Shown here: in pieces, positions 16,720 to 25,557 of the stretch
Layout: the number at the start of each line of letters is the position of its first letter
Numbering within the stretch: the first letter of the stretch is position 1
DNA from: CAZYSK01 sp964649415
Lineage (GTDB): Bacteria; Chloroflexota; Anaerolineae; B4-G1
Direction of reading: 5' to 3'
Assembly (NCBI GenBank): GCA_964649415.1
Contig: CAZYSK010000033.1
Span: 1-57,667, forward strand
Length of the DNA: 57,667 bases
Program-made: the position numbers and the translations under genes
The notes under the pieces: generated by a model
Databases searched by the model: none
Told to the model about the DNA's origin: nothing
The model's input: only the letters and a program-made list of their open reading frames with translations

Positions 16720-17631
16720 TCAGGCGTATAGGCGCAGTTTGCTGGGAGACCCTGTCAGCTCGCGCTCGACGCGGTGTGCGCCACCGGTGTCCCTGGTGTG
16801 CCACCTGATCGGCAAGATTGCCCCGTTCTGGATCTCCAGGCCCGTGATGCTGCCGGGTATCACGCAACTGCCCGTGTTGAAATAGGGAGTCGCCCCTTGC
16901 GCCGGGACAATCGGGCGGTGGGTGTGGCCGCAGATGACCACGTGTCGGTGGGACTCCGCCCATTCAGCGAGCCGCCGGTCGATCTTCTTCGTTCTTTGAG
17001 TGACGCCCTCACGGCCAGTGTGGTTTCTGAATCCGAGGGTTTGCAGCAGCTTCCAGATGTACCGTACGGCGAGGCGGCTTGCGGCCTGGAGGTGCTCGCT
17101 CTTGAAGTCGGCCTGGTGCCCGTGGACGACGAAGATGCGTTGCCCGGTTGGGCCGTGGTGGAGGATCAGCCCCTCATGTACCACGATCCCGTCTTTCGCC
17201 ACCGGCAGTCCGCGCTTGCCCTGTATGTCGTGGTTGCCTACGATGAGGTGCAGCCGGCTCTGTTCGTGGAATCGGTGTAGCAGGTCAAAGACGCGCCCGT
17301 GGGCGCGTCGGATATCGCTGAACCGCCGGTTCTTCCACAGGTCGTCTCCGTCCCCGACCTCAATGTAGGTGAACCCTTGGCGGTAATAGTGCGTCAGCGC
17401 GTGTACGAACAGGCCCGCGTTTCGGGCGAATTCGTCTGTTCTGCCGTTGTTCCCTCTGTGGCAGTCGCTAAACAGGACGATGCGCGAGGAGTTGTCGAAG
17501 AAAACGCGCTTGGCTGCCTCGAACGCCTCATTCAGTCTTCTCTGTGCAAAAGAACATCGCTTCCCTTGAACGGCCCGGTGGTACGGTTTGGTCGCCGTCC
17601 CCGTGATGTCATCTGCGATGGCTGTGAGCAT
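16720..17631 (-). CDS. Calcineurin-like metallophosphoesterase
   Basis: A 303-residue protein with the full set of metallophosphoesterase motifs: FSDCHRG (D-x-H variant), GDGDDLW, GNHD, HGHQ and GHTH. It should bind two metal ions and cleave phosphoester or pyrophosphate bonds. The GDGDDLWKNRRF block recalls LpxH-like and UshA-unrelated cytoplasmic phosphoesterases, but a lipid A role is unlikely in this lineage. There is no signal peptide. It is the intact version of the fragment at 2530-2913, which implies a past duplication in this region. The substrate is unknown. Confidence 0.88.
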   Translation of the reverse strand: MLTAIADDITGTATKPYHRAVQGKRCSFAQRRLNEAFEAAKRVFFDNSSRIVLFSDCHRGNNGRTDEFARNAGLFVHALTHYYRQGFTYIEVGDGDDLWKNRRFSDIRRAHGRVFDLLHRFHEQSRLHLIVGNHDIQGKRGLPVAKDGIVVHEGLILHHGPTGQRIFVVHGHQADFKSEHLQAASRLAVRYIWKLLQTLGFRNHTGREGVTQRTKKIDRRLAEWAESHRHVVICGHTHRPIVPAQGATPYFNTGSCVIPGSITGLEIQNGAILPIRWHTRDTGGAHRVERELTGSPSKLRLYA

Positions 17632-17826
17632 GTATCCAGTTTTTCCTCTGTCGGAATGGCGGGGCGCCAGTCGCCCTACAGATCCTATGTGGTGAGAGTA
17701 GGGCTGGCAACCCAGGCTGCGAATTCTCCCACACTTCGGAATTGCGTCAAGTATACGGCATTCTCGCGCTCCGTACGTTACAGCTTCATGTCAAATGGGT
17801 TTCACGGGATTTCAGCCCTTCAGCGC

Positions 17827-17855
17827 TTGACATTCCCTTCGATTGAGCGTACAAT
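17827..17855 (+). promoter_or_regulatory. Near-consensus promoter for the MFS gene
   Basis: TTGACA (17827-17832), a 17-bp spacer and TACAAT (17850-17855), 57 bases before the ATG at 17913. It is one of the strongest sigma-70 matches in the window. Confidence 0.75.
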
Positions 17856-17912
17856 AGCGCATCGCGCGGCACGTGCTCTAGTCACCATCATATCCTCGCT
17901 AGGAGATCACCG

Positions 17913-19142
17913 ATGGAATCCACTGGCCGTTCTCGCTATCTGGCCCTCTTTGGAGTCGTCTATTTCGTCCAGGGGGCCGTCTTGACCTATTTCGCCACTT
18001 TCAACAAGATCTACCTGCGCACGTTTGACCTTTCCTTCACCCGGATCGGGATTGTGGGTGGCATCACGCTGGCTCCATTCGTGCTCAAAATCTTTATTGG
18101 CCTGCTTAGCGATCGGGTCTGCCTGGCCGGCCTTGGCTATCGCAAGCCCTACATGGTCATCGGCTTGGTGTTGCAGTCGCTGGCGTTCTTGCTGTTTCCT
18201 TTGATCGGACCGGCGACGCAATTCCCGCTGTTCGTGCTCGTATGCGTGGCTGCGGCGCTGGGAATGTCTACCTATGATACCTGTGCAGATGGTTTTTCGA
18301 TTGACGTCACGCCGGAGGATGAACGGGCGACGGTGCAGGGTGTCATGGTTGGTGGGCGGGCACTGAGCATGGTCGTCAGCCCGGTTGTCATCGGTTGGCT
18401 CTCGGAGCGCGGCTTTTGGCCGGCGGTGTTCGTCGGCATCGGTGTTCTGGGCCTGTTGACCGTTCCGCTGGTTCTGGTCGCGCGCGAGTCCAAGGTGCGC
18501 CCGCCGGAGCAGGCGTTCTCGGCGTCTGCGTTTCGCTCTATGCTTGATTGGGCATTCGTGCTCTTCCTGGTGTTGGGGCTGGTCTACCCACTGACGCTGT
18601 GGAGTGCCAACGGGATGAGCGGTGCCTTCCTCAACGAGGTGTTCGGCGTGCCGCTGGGGCGCGTGGGGCTCTACGCGTCTGTCTTTGGCATCGGGATGGT
18701 GGCCGGAGGTCTGGTCGGCGGGCCACTGACCCGTCGTGTTGGTCGCCGTGCCAGCCTTCTCGGGGCGCTCTTGCTCACGTCGGCCACGGTTTCCGGACTG
18801 GCGCTGCTTCCTTCGGCCGGCGTGGGTTGGGTGGTGATGTTCTTCTTTGGCGTGGCCTTTGGCTACTACGAGACGGTCTATATGGCCATGGGCATGGAGT
18901 TCTCGGATCCGCGCATTGCAGCTTTCATGTTTGCCTTCATCATGGCAGTGGGCAATATCGGCATTGGCCTCGGAGAGCCCTTGTCGGGCGGGTTGACGGA
19001 TGCGTTCGGCTTCCGCTGGATGTTCGCCATCCTGGCGATCTTGAACCTGCTCACGCTGCCGCTGGTCTACGTCGTCTTCCACTTGAGGGGGAAGACCCGG
19101 CGCGTACAGGGGCAGCTTCGGACGAGTAGCGAGGGCGTGTAG
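17913..19142 (+). CDS. Major facilitator superfamily transporter
   Basis: A 409-residue membrane protein with about twelve hydrophobic segments. The loop after the second helix reads GLLSDRVCLAGLGYRKPY, the MFS motif A. YDTCADGFSIDVTPEDERAT resembles the AmpG/BT1 branch, but substrate identity is not shown. AGGAG precedes the ATG. The M20 peptidase begins 8 bases after the stop, so the two are likely co-transcribed; a peptide or amino-acid-derived substrate for both is a reasonable guess, not a finding. Confidence 0.88.
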   Translation: MESTGRSRYLALFGVVYFVQGAVLTYFATFNKIYLRTFDLSFTRIGIVGGITLAPFVLKIFIGLLSDRVCLAGLGYRKPYMVIGLVLQSLAFLLFPLIGPATQFPLFVLVCVAAALGMSTYDTCADGFSIDVTPEDERATVQGVMVGGRALSMVVSPVVIGWLSERGFWPAVFVGIGVLGLLTVPLVLVARESKVRPPEQAFSASAFRSMLDWAFVLFLVLGLVYPLTLWSANGMSGAFLNEVFGVPLGRVGLYASVFGIGMVAGGLVGGPLTRRVGRRASLLGALLLTSATVSGLALLPSAGVGWVVMFFFGVAFGYYETVYMAMGMEFSDPRIAAFMFAFIMAVGNIGIGLGEPLSGGLTDAFGFRWMFAILAILNLLTLPLVYVVFHLRGKTRRVQGQLRTSSEGV

Positions 19143-19150
19143 GGGCAGCG

Positions 19151-20473
19151 ATGAGCGATTGGCAGGCAACTGGTGAAGCCGCTGCGCAGCTTTTGAGCCG
19201 CTACATTCAGATTGACACGAGCAATCCGCCCGGCAACGAGCGGCAGGCTGCGGAGTTCTTGTCCGAGGTGCTGCGGGAGCGCGGGCTGGAGCCCAGGTTG
19301 TACGAGTCTGCGCCGGGGCGTGCCAATGTTGTCGCTCGGGTGCAGGGGAGCGGCGAGCGTGGCCCGATCTTGCTGTTACACCATATGGACGTCGTCCCGG
19401 CCGACTCCAGTACCTGGTCGTGCCATCCCTTTGGCGGTGAAGTCTCTGACGGATACCTGTACGGCCGCGGCACGCTGGACATGAAAAGCTTCGGCATCAT
19501 GCACCTGCTGGCGCTTGATCTACTGCGACAGAGTGGGCAGCCCATCAAACGTGACATCATCTTTATGGCCGTGGCTGACGAGGAGATGGAGGGCCGCTAT
19601 GGTACCGGGTGGATGGTGGACCATCACTGGGATGAAATCCACCCCAATGTCGTCTGGGATGAGGGGGGCTTCGGCATAGCCGGCATGATCGGCGAAGGCC
19701 TTGTGTTCCACGTGGCGGTGGCTGAGAAGCAAGTGCTCTGGCCTCGGTTGGTGGCGCACGGGGAGCCGGGATTGGCCTCGGTGCCCAGAGGAAACAATCC
19801 CGTTGACGTGCTGACCAGGGCTCTGGAGCGCGTTCGCAACCATCCGTATCCGCCCCGGCTGACGTCGGTCTCGCGGGAGATGTTGGTGCGGCTTGCCGGG
19901 GTTACCGGCTTCCCTCAAGCCTTTCTCCTCAAGCACGCGGACCATCCGCTCATCTGGCCATTGGTCAGCCGTGTGCTGACGCGGCAGCCGATGACCAACG
20001 CGATAGTGCGCAACCTGGTGACCGCCACACAACTGAGTGCTAGCACCAAGGAGAATGTCATCCCGCAGCAGGCTGTCGCCGGTCTGGACGTGCGCCTGCT
20101 GCCGGACGAGGACCCTGCCGAGTTCCTGGTGCAACTGGCGGGCATTGTTGACGACGAACGGGTACACATCGAACTGGATTACCCGCCGGTGAAGTCGTCG
20201 GTCTCCCCGTTCAAGAACGGTTTCTTCTCTGATTTGGGCCACGTGCTCCGGCACGATGTGCCGGGATGTGTCGTTGTTCCCGTTCAGACGCCCGGCGGCA
20301 CGGATTCTCGTTTCTTCCGTCAGCGAGGTGTCCCTGCGTACGGTCTAATCCCGATCGCGATTGATGAAGGAGAACTTAACCGGATGCACGGCGTTGATGA
20401 GCGCATCTCGCTGGATAACATACGCCTGGGAACACGTGTGGTCTATGACGTGCTGAGCGCAGTATGCTGTTGA
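19151..20473 (+). CDS. M20-family metallopeptidase or deacylase
   Basis: A 440-residue protein with the zinc-binding pattern of the M20 family: LLHHMDVVP (first His ligand and Asp), GRGTLDMKS (bridging Asp), ADEEMEGRYGTG (general-base Glu plus Glu ligand), and WDEGGFG. A lid/dimerisation domain in the middle is typical. Members hydrolyse amide bonds in dipeptides, N-acyl amino acids or acetylornithine. The overall pattern is closer to carboxypeptidase/PM20D1-like proteins than to ArgE or DapE. It follows the MFS gene by 8 bases and is probably in the same transcript. It is cytoplasmic, with no signal peptide. Confidence 0.88.
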   Translation: MSDWQATGEAAAQLLSRYIQIDTSNPPGNERQAAEFLSEVLRERGLEPRLYESAPGRANVVARVQGSGERGPILLLHHMDVVPADSSTWSCHPFGGEVSDGYLYGRGTLDMKSFGIMHLLALDLLRQSGQPIKRDIIFMAVADEEMEGRYGTGWMVDHHWDEIHPNVVWDEGGFGIAGMIGEGLVFHVAVAEKQVLWPRLVAHGEPGLASVPRGNNPVDVLTRALERVRNHPYPPRLTSVSREMLVRLAGVTGFPQAFLLKHADHPLIWPLVSRVLTRQPMTNAIVRNLVTATQLSASTKENVIPQQAVAGLDVRLLPDEDPAEFLVQLAGIVDDERVHIELDYPPVKSSVSPFKNGFFSDLGHVLRHDVPGCVVVPVQTPGGTDSRFFRQRGVPAYGLIPIAIDEGELNRMHGVDERISLDNIRLGTRVVYDVLSAVCC

Positions 20474-20617
20474 AGCCGGTAGCGAGTCGCACCTACAGCG
20501 TCACCAGGACGACCTATATGTGTTGTAAGCATAAGCCTCGATTGCGGATCAAGGGCGATAGACGCCTCTAGGTCTAGCCCTGCAACTCAAGGGAGTCTCA
20601 TTCGTAGACATAGTACT

Positions 20618-21298
20618 GTGAATTCAGGCAAGTCGCGTGAGCTGCTGGAAGAGTTCCGGGCGGTGTTCAGCGGGCGAGGTAGTCTTGTCGACTCGATCCT
20701 GCCGCCGGTGTTGTTTGTGCTGCTGAACGCTTTTGTGGGGTTTGAGGTTGCCTCGTGGGCTGCGCTGGGATTGGCGTGTGCCACAACCGTGTTCCGACTG
20801 CTCAGGCGTCAGCCGTTCAGATACGCGCTGGGTGGCCTGGGTGCTGTGTTGTTGGCGGTTCTGGTGGCTTGGTGGTTGGGACGGGCGGAGGGATACTTCC
20901 TGCCTAACATCGTCACTGGGGCGGGGACGATCGTGCTGTGTGTGGGGAGCGTGGCGGTGGGCCGCCCCTTGGTGGCTTGGACTAGTTTCCTCGCGCGCCG
21001 GTGGCCTCTGGCCTGGTACTGGCATCCGCGCGTGCGTCCGGCGTACAGCGAGGTCACGTTTGCTTGGGCGGTGTTCTTCACCCTCCGCCTGGCCGTCCAG
21101 CTCTCTCTTTTTCGAACGCAGGCTGCGGGGTTCCTGGCCTTGATCAACGTTCTCACTGGTTGGCCAGCAACTATCGCGTTGTTGGTGGTCAGCTACCTGT
21201 ACGGAACCTGGCGTCTGCGTCATTTGGGCGGGCCAAGTGTTGAGGAGTTCAAGGCCGGTGCTGAGCCACCGTGGACGGGACAGCGACGTGGGTTCTGA
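20618..21298 (+). CDS. DUF3159-family membrane protein
   Basis: A 226-residue protein with about six hydrophobic segments. FSGRGSLVDSILPPVLFVLLNAF at the start and a closing VSYLYGTWRLRHLGGP match the DUF3159 pattern known mainly from Actinobacteria. No function is established for the family. The GTG at 20618 lacks a close Shine-Dalgarno site, so the start is tentative. The sigma factor ATG lies 37 bases after its stop, on the same strand. Confidence 0.75.
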   Translation: MNSGKSRELLEEFRAVFSGRGSLVDSILPPVLFVLLNAFVGFEVASWAALGLACATTVFRLLRRQPFRYALGGLGAVLLAVLVAWWLGRAEGYFLPNIVTGAGTIVLCVGSVAVGRPLVAWTSFLARRWPLAWYWHPRVRPAYSEVTFAWAVFFTLRLAVQLSLFRTQAAGFLALINVLTGWPATIALLVVSYLYGTWRLRHLGGPSVEEFKAGAEPPWTGQRRGF

Positions 21299-21335
21299 AG
21301 CACCGATATGGACAGCGAATGGGTTAGGCAGAGCG

Positions 21336-22595
21336 ATGGAGCAGGCGTTTGTGAATGACATATATGCGGGCGTGAAAAACAGGCGTTCGAGCGTCGAATG
21401 CTTGCTGAACCAGGCGGTTGAACAGGGTTTCGTCACCTACGATCAGCTCCTGGTCGCCTTTCCTCAGGCCGAGGACGACCTGGCGGAGCTGGATGAAATC
21501 CTGACTGTGTTGATGGGCTTGGGTGTCGAGGTCGGTGCGTCTGAAGAGCCCGCAGAGCGAGACGTCAAGACCGGGGAGTCTGGCCGGGATGATGCGGACA
21601 ACAGTGGTGCGTCCGCAGCCGATGATGCGGACAACAATGGTGCGTCCGCAGCCTCCGTTCAACAGGCGTACTTCGAGACGGTTGCACTGGATGACACGGT
21701 TGGTCTCTATCTGAGGGAAATCGGGAAAGTCCCCCTTCTCACTGCCGAGCAGGAGGTCGCACTTGCCAAGCGGATAGAGGCTGGGCGCGGCGCCCAGGAC
21801 AGGCTGAAGCGCAACGGCGACCTTGACCCGGATGAGCGGGCAGCACTGGTGGAGACTGTTCGAGATGGCTTGGCGGCTCGCGAGCACCTCATCTGCGCCA
21901 ACTCTCGCCTGGTGATCAGCATCGCCAAGAAGTACGTTGGCCGTGGCGTGCCTTTCCTCGATCTGATTCAGGAGGGTAGTATCGGGCTGATACGAACGGC
22001 CGACAAGTTCGACTACCGGCTGGGCAACAAGTTCTCAACCTACGCGACGTGGTGGATTCGTCAGGGAGTCACGCGCGCGATCGCCGATCAGGGACGTACC
22101 ATCCGCTTGCCGGTCCACATGGGGGATCAGGTCAACAGGCTGCTGCGGGCCACCCACCGGCTGACCCAAGAGTTGGGGCGCGAGCCCACCTCCGAGGAGT
22201 TGGCTGTGGAACTGGATCTGCCTCCTCGCAAGGTGGACGAAATGCTGGGGATGGCGCGCCGCCCTTTGTCGCTGGACATGCCGAATGACACCGAAGAGGA
22301 CAACGAGTTCGGGGACTTCATCGAAGACACGGGCAGCCCCGCACCGGACGAAGAGACCAGTTCCTCGGTGTTGCGCGAGATGCTTCACGAGATTCTACAG
22401 GATCTCCCTCCGCGTGAGGTGCGCATTCTGGAACTGCGCTACGGGTTGGTGGACGGTAGGACACATACGCTTGAGGAAGTGGGCAAGAAACTGGGTGTAA
22501 CCCGCGAGCGCATTCGCCAGATAGAGGCGCAAGCGCTCAGGAGACTACGTCATCCGAGGCGTTCACGCAGGCTGAAGGGCTTCTTGAACAGGTAG
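21336..22595 (+). CDS. rpoD: RNA polymerase sigma factor, SigA/RpoD type
   Basis: From ATG 21336 the protein has 419 residues. An N-terminal segment resembles region 1.1, then a low-complexity stretch carries a duplicated 11-residue unit (DDADNSGASAA, DDADNNGASAA, coded by 21588-21653). Region 1.2 is DTVGLYLREIGKVPLL; region 2 holds LIQEGSIGLIRTADKFDYRL and FSTYATWWIRQGVTRAI; region 4 ends in GVTRERIRQIEAQALRRLR. All core- and promoter-contact regions of a primary sigma are present, and it should recognise the TTGACA/TATAAT promoters seen here. Whether it is the only primary sigma of the genome cannot be told. A clear terminator follows at 22755. Confidence 0.9.
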   Translation: MEQAFVNDIYAGVKNRRSSVECLLNQAVEQGFVTYDQLLVAFPQAEDDLAELDEILTVLMGLGVEVGASEEPAERDVKTGESGRDDADNSGASAADDADNNGASAASVQQAYFETVALDDTVGLYLREIGKVPLLTAEQEVALAKRIEAGRGAQDRLKRNGDLDPDERAALVETVRDGLAAREHLICANSRLVISIAKKYVGRGVPFLDLIQEGSIGLIRTADKFDYRLGNKFSTYATWWIRQGVTRAIADQGRTIRLPVHMGDQVNRLLRATHRLTQELGREPTSEELAVELDLPPRKVDEMLGMARRPLSLDMPNDTEEDNEFGDFIEDTGSPAPDEETSSSVLREMLHEILQDLPPREVRILELRYGLVDGRTHTLEEVGKKLGVTRERIRQIEAQALRRLRHPRRSRRLKGFLNR

Positions 22596-22697
22596 CGTCC
22601 ACCCTCCCGTGTGCCGGTCTCCCTGGGTGGGGGCAGGCTGTGGCTTGCGTTCCGCGTCGGGGTGAATACGCGTGGGGTACGCACGGACGCACGGTCC

Positions 22698-22721
22698 ATG
22701 GACCGCCGGCATCCTGCCAGC
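22698..22721. repeat. Diverged copy of the ATGGACCGC palindrome
   Basis: ATGGACCGCCGGCATCCTGC continues to CAGC and matches the element at 9568-9591 at nearly all positions, with imperfect arms. It lies in the gap between the sigma factor and rlmN. Confidence 0.5.
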
Positions 22722-22754
22722 ACGGACTCTGTGTCTGCAACGTCCGCCTGGTCC

Positions 22755-22781
22755 AGCCACGTGCTTCCACGTGGCTGTTTT
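22755..22781 (+). terminator. Rho-independent terminator after the sigma factor gene
   Basis: AGCCACGTG (22755-22763), a 4-base loop, CACGTGGCT (22768-22776) and then GTTTTC. The perfect 9-bp stem plus T-run is a standard intrinsic terminator. Confidence 0.7.
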
Positions 22782-22860
22782 CCTGGGTATGGTGCTATGG
22801 GAGGCGATGACGACTGTATGATGTGCGGGCTGCTTGTGACGACGGCCCGACCGGTGCGTC

Positions 22861-23919
22861 GTGGCTGACGACAGGGTTCGTCTGTATGACCTGGATTTGC
22901 CCGCTTTGGAGGCGTTGCTGGTGCGGTGGGAGTCGGGCAGATCGGGCGCGTCGCATCTGCGTGCGCGGCGCGTGTGGGAGTGGTTGTACCAACGCGGCGC
23001 AACAGGCTTCGATCAGATGACTACCTTGCCGGTGGCGTTGCGGGAGTGGCTGGCGGCGGAGACGACGTTCCACGTGCCTTCGGTGCTGGCTTGCCTCGAA
23101 GCGCCAGATGGCGAGACACGCAAGGACTTGCTGCAGCTCGCGGACGGTGAGCGGGTCGAAGTAGTGCTCCTGCGGTACCGGGAACGGCGTAGCGCATGCG
23201 TTTCCACGCAGGTCGGCTGTGCCTGTGGGTGCGCGTTCTGCGCCACCGGGCAGATGGGCTTTGTCCGCGATCTCTCGACTGCAGAGATCGTCGCTCAGGT
23301 GCTGCATCTACAGCGGGAGCTGGCGACGCAGCGCCGCGGGCTCACGAATGTCGTATTGATGGGCATGGGCGAGCCACTCCTGAACTACGAGCGTAGCCTG
23401 GCAGCGATCCGGCGTTTGACCGACCCCCGGGCACTGGGCCTGCCCGCGCGACGCGTCACACTCAGCACCGTGGGCATCGTGCCGGGCATTGAGCGCCTGG
23501 CCGACGAGGATGGCGGCATAGGGGTCAAGCTCGCGGTTTCGCTCCATGCCGCGACGGATGCGCTACGGAACCTGCTGGTGCCCATCAACCGGCGCTATCC
23601 GCTGGACGACTTGTTTGGTGCGCTGAAACACTACGTCGCCCGGACGCAGCGTCGTGTGATGTTGGAGTGGGTGCTGATCCGGGGCATCAACGACACGCAG
23701 GACCAGGCCCGGGCACTGTCTGCGCGCGTAGCAGGGCTTCCCGTTCACGTCAACCTGATCCGCCTGAATCCGACACCCGACTACGATGGGCAACCCTCGC
23801 TACCCCAGGCCACGGATGCGTTCAGGGCGGTGCTGGATCGTGCTGGCGTTCCCCACACCATGCGCCAACGCCGTGGTGCAGCGATCCAGGCTGGCTGCGG
23901 CCAGCTGCGCTGCCGGTGA
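22861..23919 (+). CDS. rlmN: 23S rRNA (adenine-2503-C2)-methyltransferase RlmN
   Basis: A 352-residue radical-SAM enzyme that methylates A2503 of 23S rRNA (and A37 of some tRNAs). The cluster motif C-x3-C-x2-C is seen in CACGCAFCATGQMGF. GMGEPLLNYE, RVTLSTVGIVPGI and KLAVSLHA are conserved blocks, and the second catalytic cysteine lies in IQAGCGQL near the C-terminus. The N-terminal domain (about residues 1-85) is the RNA-binding region of RlmN. The start is GTG 22861. The C-terminal AGCGQLR block and length fit RlmN rather than the resistance enzyme Cfr. It stands alone after the sigma terminator. Confidence 0.93.
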   Translation: MADDRVRLYDLDLPALEALLVRWESGRSGASHLRARRVWEWLYQRGATGFDQMTTLPVALREWLAAETTFHVPSVLACLEAPDGETRKDLLQLADGERVEVVLLRYRERRSACVSTQVGCACGCAFCATGQMGFVRDLSTAEIVAQVLHLQRELATQRRGLTNVVLMGMGEPLLNYERSLAAIRRLTDPRALGLPARRVTLSTVGIVPGIERLADEDGGIGVKLAVSLHAATDALRNLLVPINRRYPLDDLFGALKHYVARTQRRVMLEWVLIRGINDTQDQARALSARVAGLPVHVNLIRLNPTPDYDGQPSLPQATDAFRAVLDRAGVPHTMRQRRGAAIQAGCGQLRCR

Positions 23920-23988
23920 CCTGGTGTCGTGCAGATGTAGCTGTGGCAATGCAGAGCGGTGGCTGCGTGGCATCGTTGCACAGCGGCG

Positions 23989-24016
23989 TTGACATAGGCT
24001 GGCGTTGCGCTATCAT
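23989..24016 (+). promoter_or_regulatory. Promoter for the glycosyltransferase gene
   Basis: TTGACA (23989-23994), a 16-bp spacer and TATCAT (24011-24016), 72 bases before the ATG at 24088. The leader contains the palindrome at 24059-24075. Confidence 0.65.
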
Positions 24017-24058
24017 AGAGCCAGGAGTGTCATGGATGGGGATTGTTGGGCAATATCG

Positions 24059-24075
24059 CGGATTGTGACAATCCG
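24059..24075. promoter_or_regulatory. CGGATTGT-G-ACAATCCG palindrome in the leader
   Basis: Perfect 8-bp arms around a single base, 3 to 4 bases before the AGGAGG of the glycosyltransferase. As RNA it could sequester little of the ribosome site; as DNA it could bind a repressor. It resembles the palindrome before the MarR gene. Confidence 0.4.
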
Positions 24076-24087
24076 TCAGGAGGAAAG

Positions 24088-25542
24088 ATGAAGGTCGTTT
24101 TTGTGACGCTGTTCAAGGAAGAGGAGTTCGGAGGCGGGGAGGGGAGAGTGGCCCACGAACTGGCCCGGCATTTCGCTGCCCACCACGACACCGTGTTGAT
24201 GTGCCCGGCCGACGCGACGGGTTTGAGTGAGGCGGAGCACGGCCTCAAGGTATTTGGTATCAGGAGCGCAGGTGAGCGATACGTGTATTTCACCGCGTTG
24301 TCAGGGAGGAACGTGCATCGGATATTCAGCTTTCTGGATGAGTTCAAGCCGGACGTCGTCCACGCCCACGATCCGGCTTCCCTGGGCCTGATTGCGCAGG
24401 TGTGGGCCAGGATGTACGACGTACCTTTTGTGTACACGGCTCACGTGCTGCCCTCGAAGATCCTCGATTTTGGGGCTGTTGAGGTGGCCAGGATACTGAA
24501 GAGTGCACTTACGGAATCCATGGCCAAGCAGGGTCTGAGCAACTTCTACGAGAACTGTGACGCGGTCATCGCCCTGAACCGCAGGTGTATGGATAGCATC
24601 CGAGAGTTTGGATACGATGGAGAAGTGGTTATCATCCACAATGGGAGGGATTTGAGCAAATACGGGGCGTGTAGGACCGCGGACATATCGTCGCCGGAGA
24701 GAGTCCTTTCGTTTGTCGGGCATATCACGCGGAGAAAGAACCAGCGCTATCTGATCGAGGCGCTGCGATACCTTCCTGAGCACTACACGCTGCAGATCGT
24801 CGGCGAGGCCTTGGATCCTGCCTGTGAGCGGGAGTTGAAGGATCTCGCAGCGCAGTATGGCCTGGACAATGTCGTATTTTGCGGACAGGTCCCACACTCA
24901 GCCGTCCCTGCATACCTGGAGAAAACCCACGTATTCGTATCAGCGTCGAAAATGGAGGTGCAGAGTCTGGTCGTGATCGAGGCACTGGCCTCGGGTACGC
25001 CTGTGGTTGGCCTGTCCAACGAGACGATAGATGAACTGGTGGACGATGGCGTCGGTCGCAGGCTCTCAAAGGACACTGATCCGGAGCAGTTCGCCCGTTG
25101 TGTGCAGGAGATCTGCGACGCTTCCCGCGCTGAATACGATTGCCTGTGCAGGAACGCGCGCGACCGTGTGAAAGGGCTCGACTATTCGAATGTGGTTGCT
25201 GACACCGCCGCGGCTTACGAGTCTCTGTTGAGAGAACGATCCGCTGCGGCGGTCGCCAAGACCGAGCGAACTGCCAGACTGAGACAGACCATATCTCTTA
25301 TGCCTCCTGGGGAGGTCAGGGATTTTCTCATGGAGCAAGTCGCACTGCTGGAGCGGACGATTCAAGAGACGATCCGCCGTGATCCAGGTCTGAGTTTGGC
25401 GTCAAGGATTCGGAAGGCCAGGAGGGTGCCTGGATCGTCGTGGTTCTACGTGGCTCTGACCATCGTTGTGTCGCTGATCGGCTACCTGTTTCTGAGGCAG
25501 GTGAACACGGCTTCGCGAGCGCGGAAAGCCCGGGCTTTATGA
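24088..25542 (+). CDS. GT4-family glycosyltransferase with C-terminal membrane anchor
   Basis: From ATG 24088 (AGGAGG upstream) there are 484 residues. The N-terminal fold has the GGGEGRVAHELARHF donor/acceptor loop and VVHAHDPASLGL. The C-terminal fold has SFVGHITRRKNQRYLIEAL, VFVSASKMEVQSLVVIEALA and SGTPVVG, the E-x7-E motif of retaining GT4 enzymes. Residues after about 370 are helical, and the tail SSWFYVALTIVVSLIGYLFL is a membrane span. It probably adds a sugar from a nucleotide donor to a lipid or glycan at the inner membrane face. It has no glycan-biosynthesis neighbours; the helicase-like gene starts 15 bases on. Confidence 0.88.
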   Translation: MKVVFVTLFKEEEFGGGEGRVAHELARHFAAHHDTVLMCPADATGLSEAEHGLKVFGIRSAGERYVYFTALSGRNVHRIFSFLDEFKPDVVHAHDPASLGLIAQVWARMYDVPFVYTAHVLPSKILDFGAVEVARILKSALTESMAKQGLSNFYENCDAVIALNRRCMDSIREFGYDGEVVIIHNGRDLSKYGACRTADISSPERVLSFVGHITRRKNQRYLIEALRYLPEHYTLQIVGEALDPACERELKDLAAQYGLDNVVFCGQVPHSAVPAYLEKTHVFVSASKMEVQSLVVIEALASGTPVVGLSNETIDELVDDGVGRRLSKDTDPEQFARCVQEICDASRAEYDCLCRNARDRVKGLDYSNVVADTAAAYESLLRERSAAAVAKTERTARLRQTISLMPPGEVRDFLMEQVALLERTIQETIRRDPGLSLASRIRKARRVPGSSWFYVALTIVVSLIGYLFLRQVNTASRARKARAL

Positions 25543-25557
25543 GGTAGATGGCGCAAG

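Noticed and set aside
17722..17750. Minus-strand promoter for the phosphoesterase (TTGACG-N17-AGAATT)
   Set aside because: The -10 match is poor and no other evidence supports it, so it is not listed as a feature.
17907..19169. A 420-codon minus-strand frame
   Set aside because: It is antisense to the MFS transporter and is rich in His, Gln and Arg with no domain pattern.
22861..23919. Cfr-type antibiotic resistance methyltransferase
   Set aside because: The length and conserved blocks fit housekeeping RlmN, and there is no mobile context beside it.
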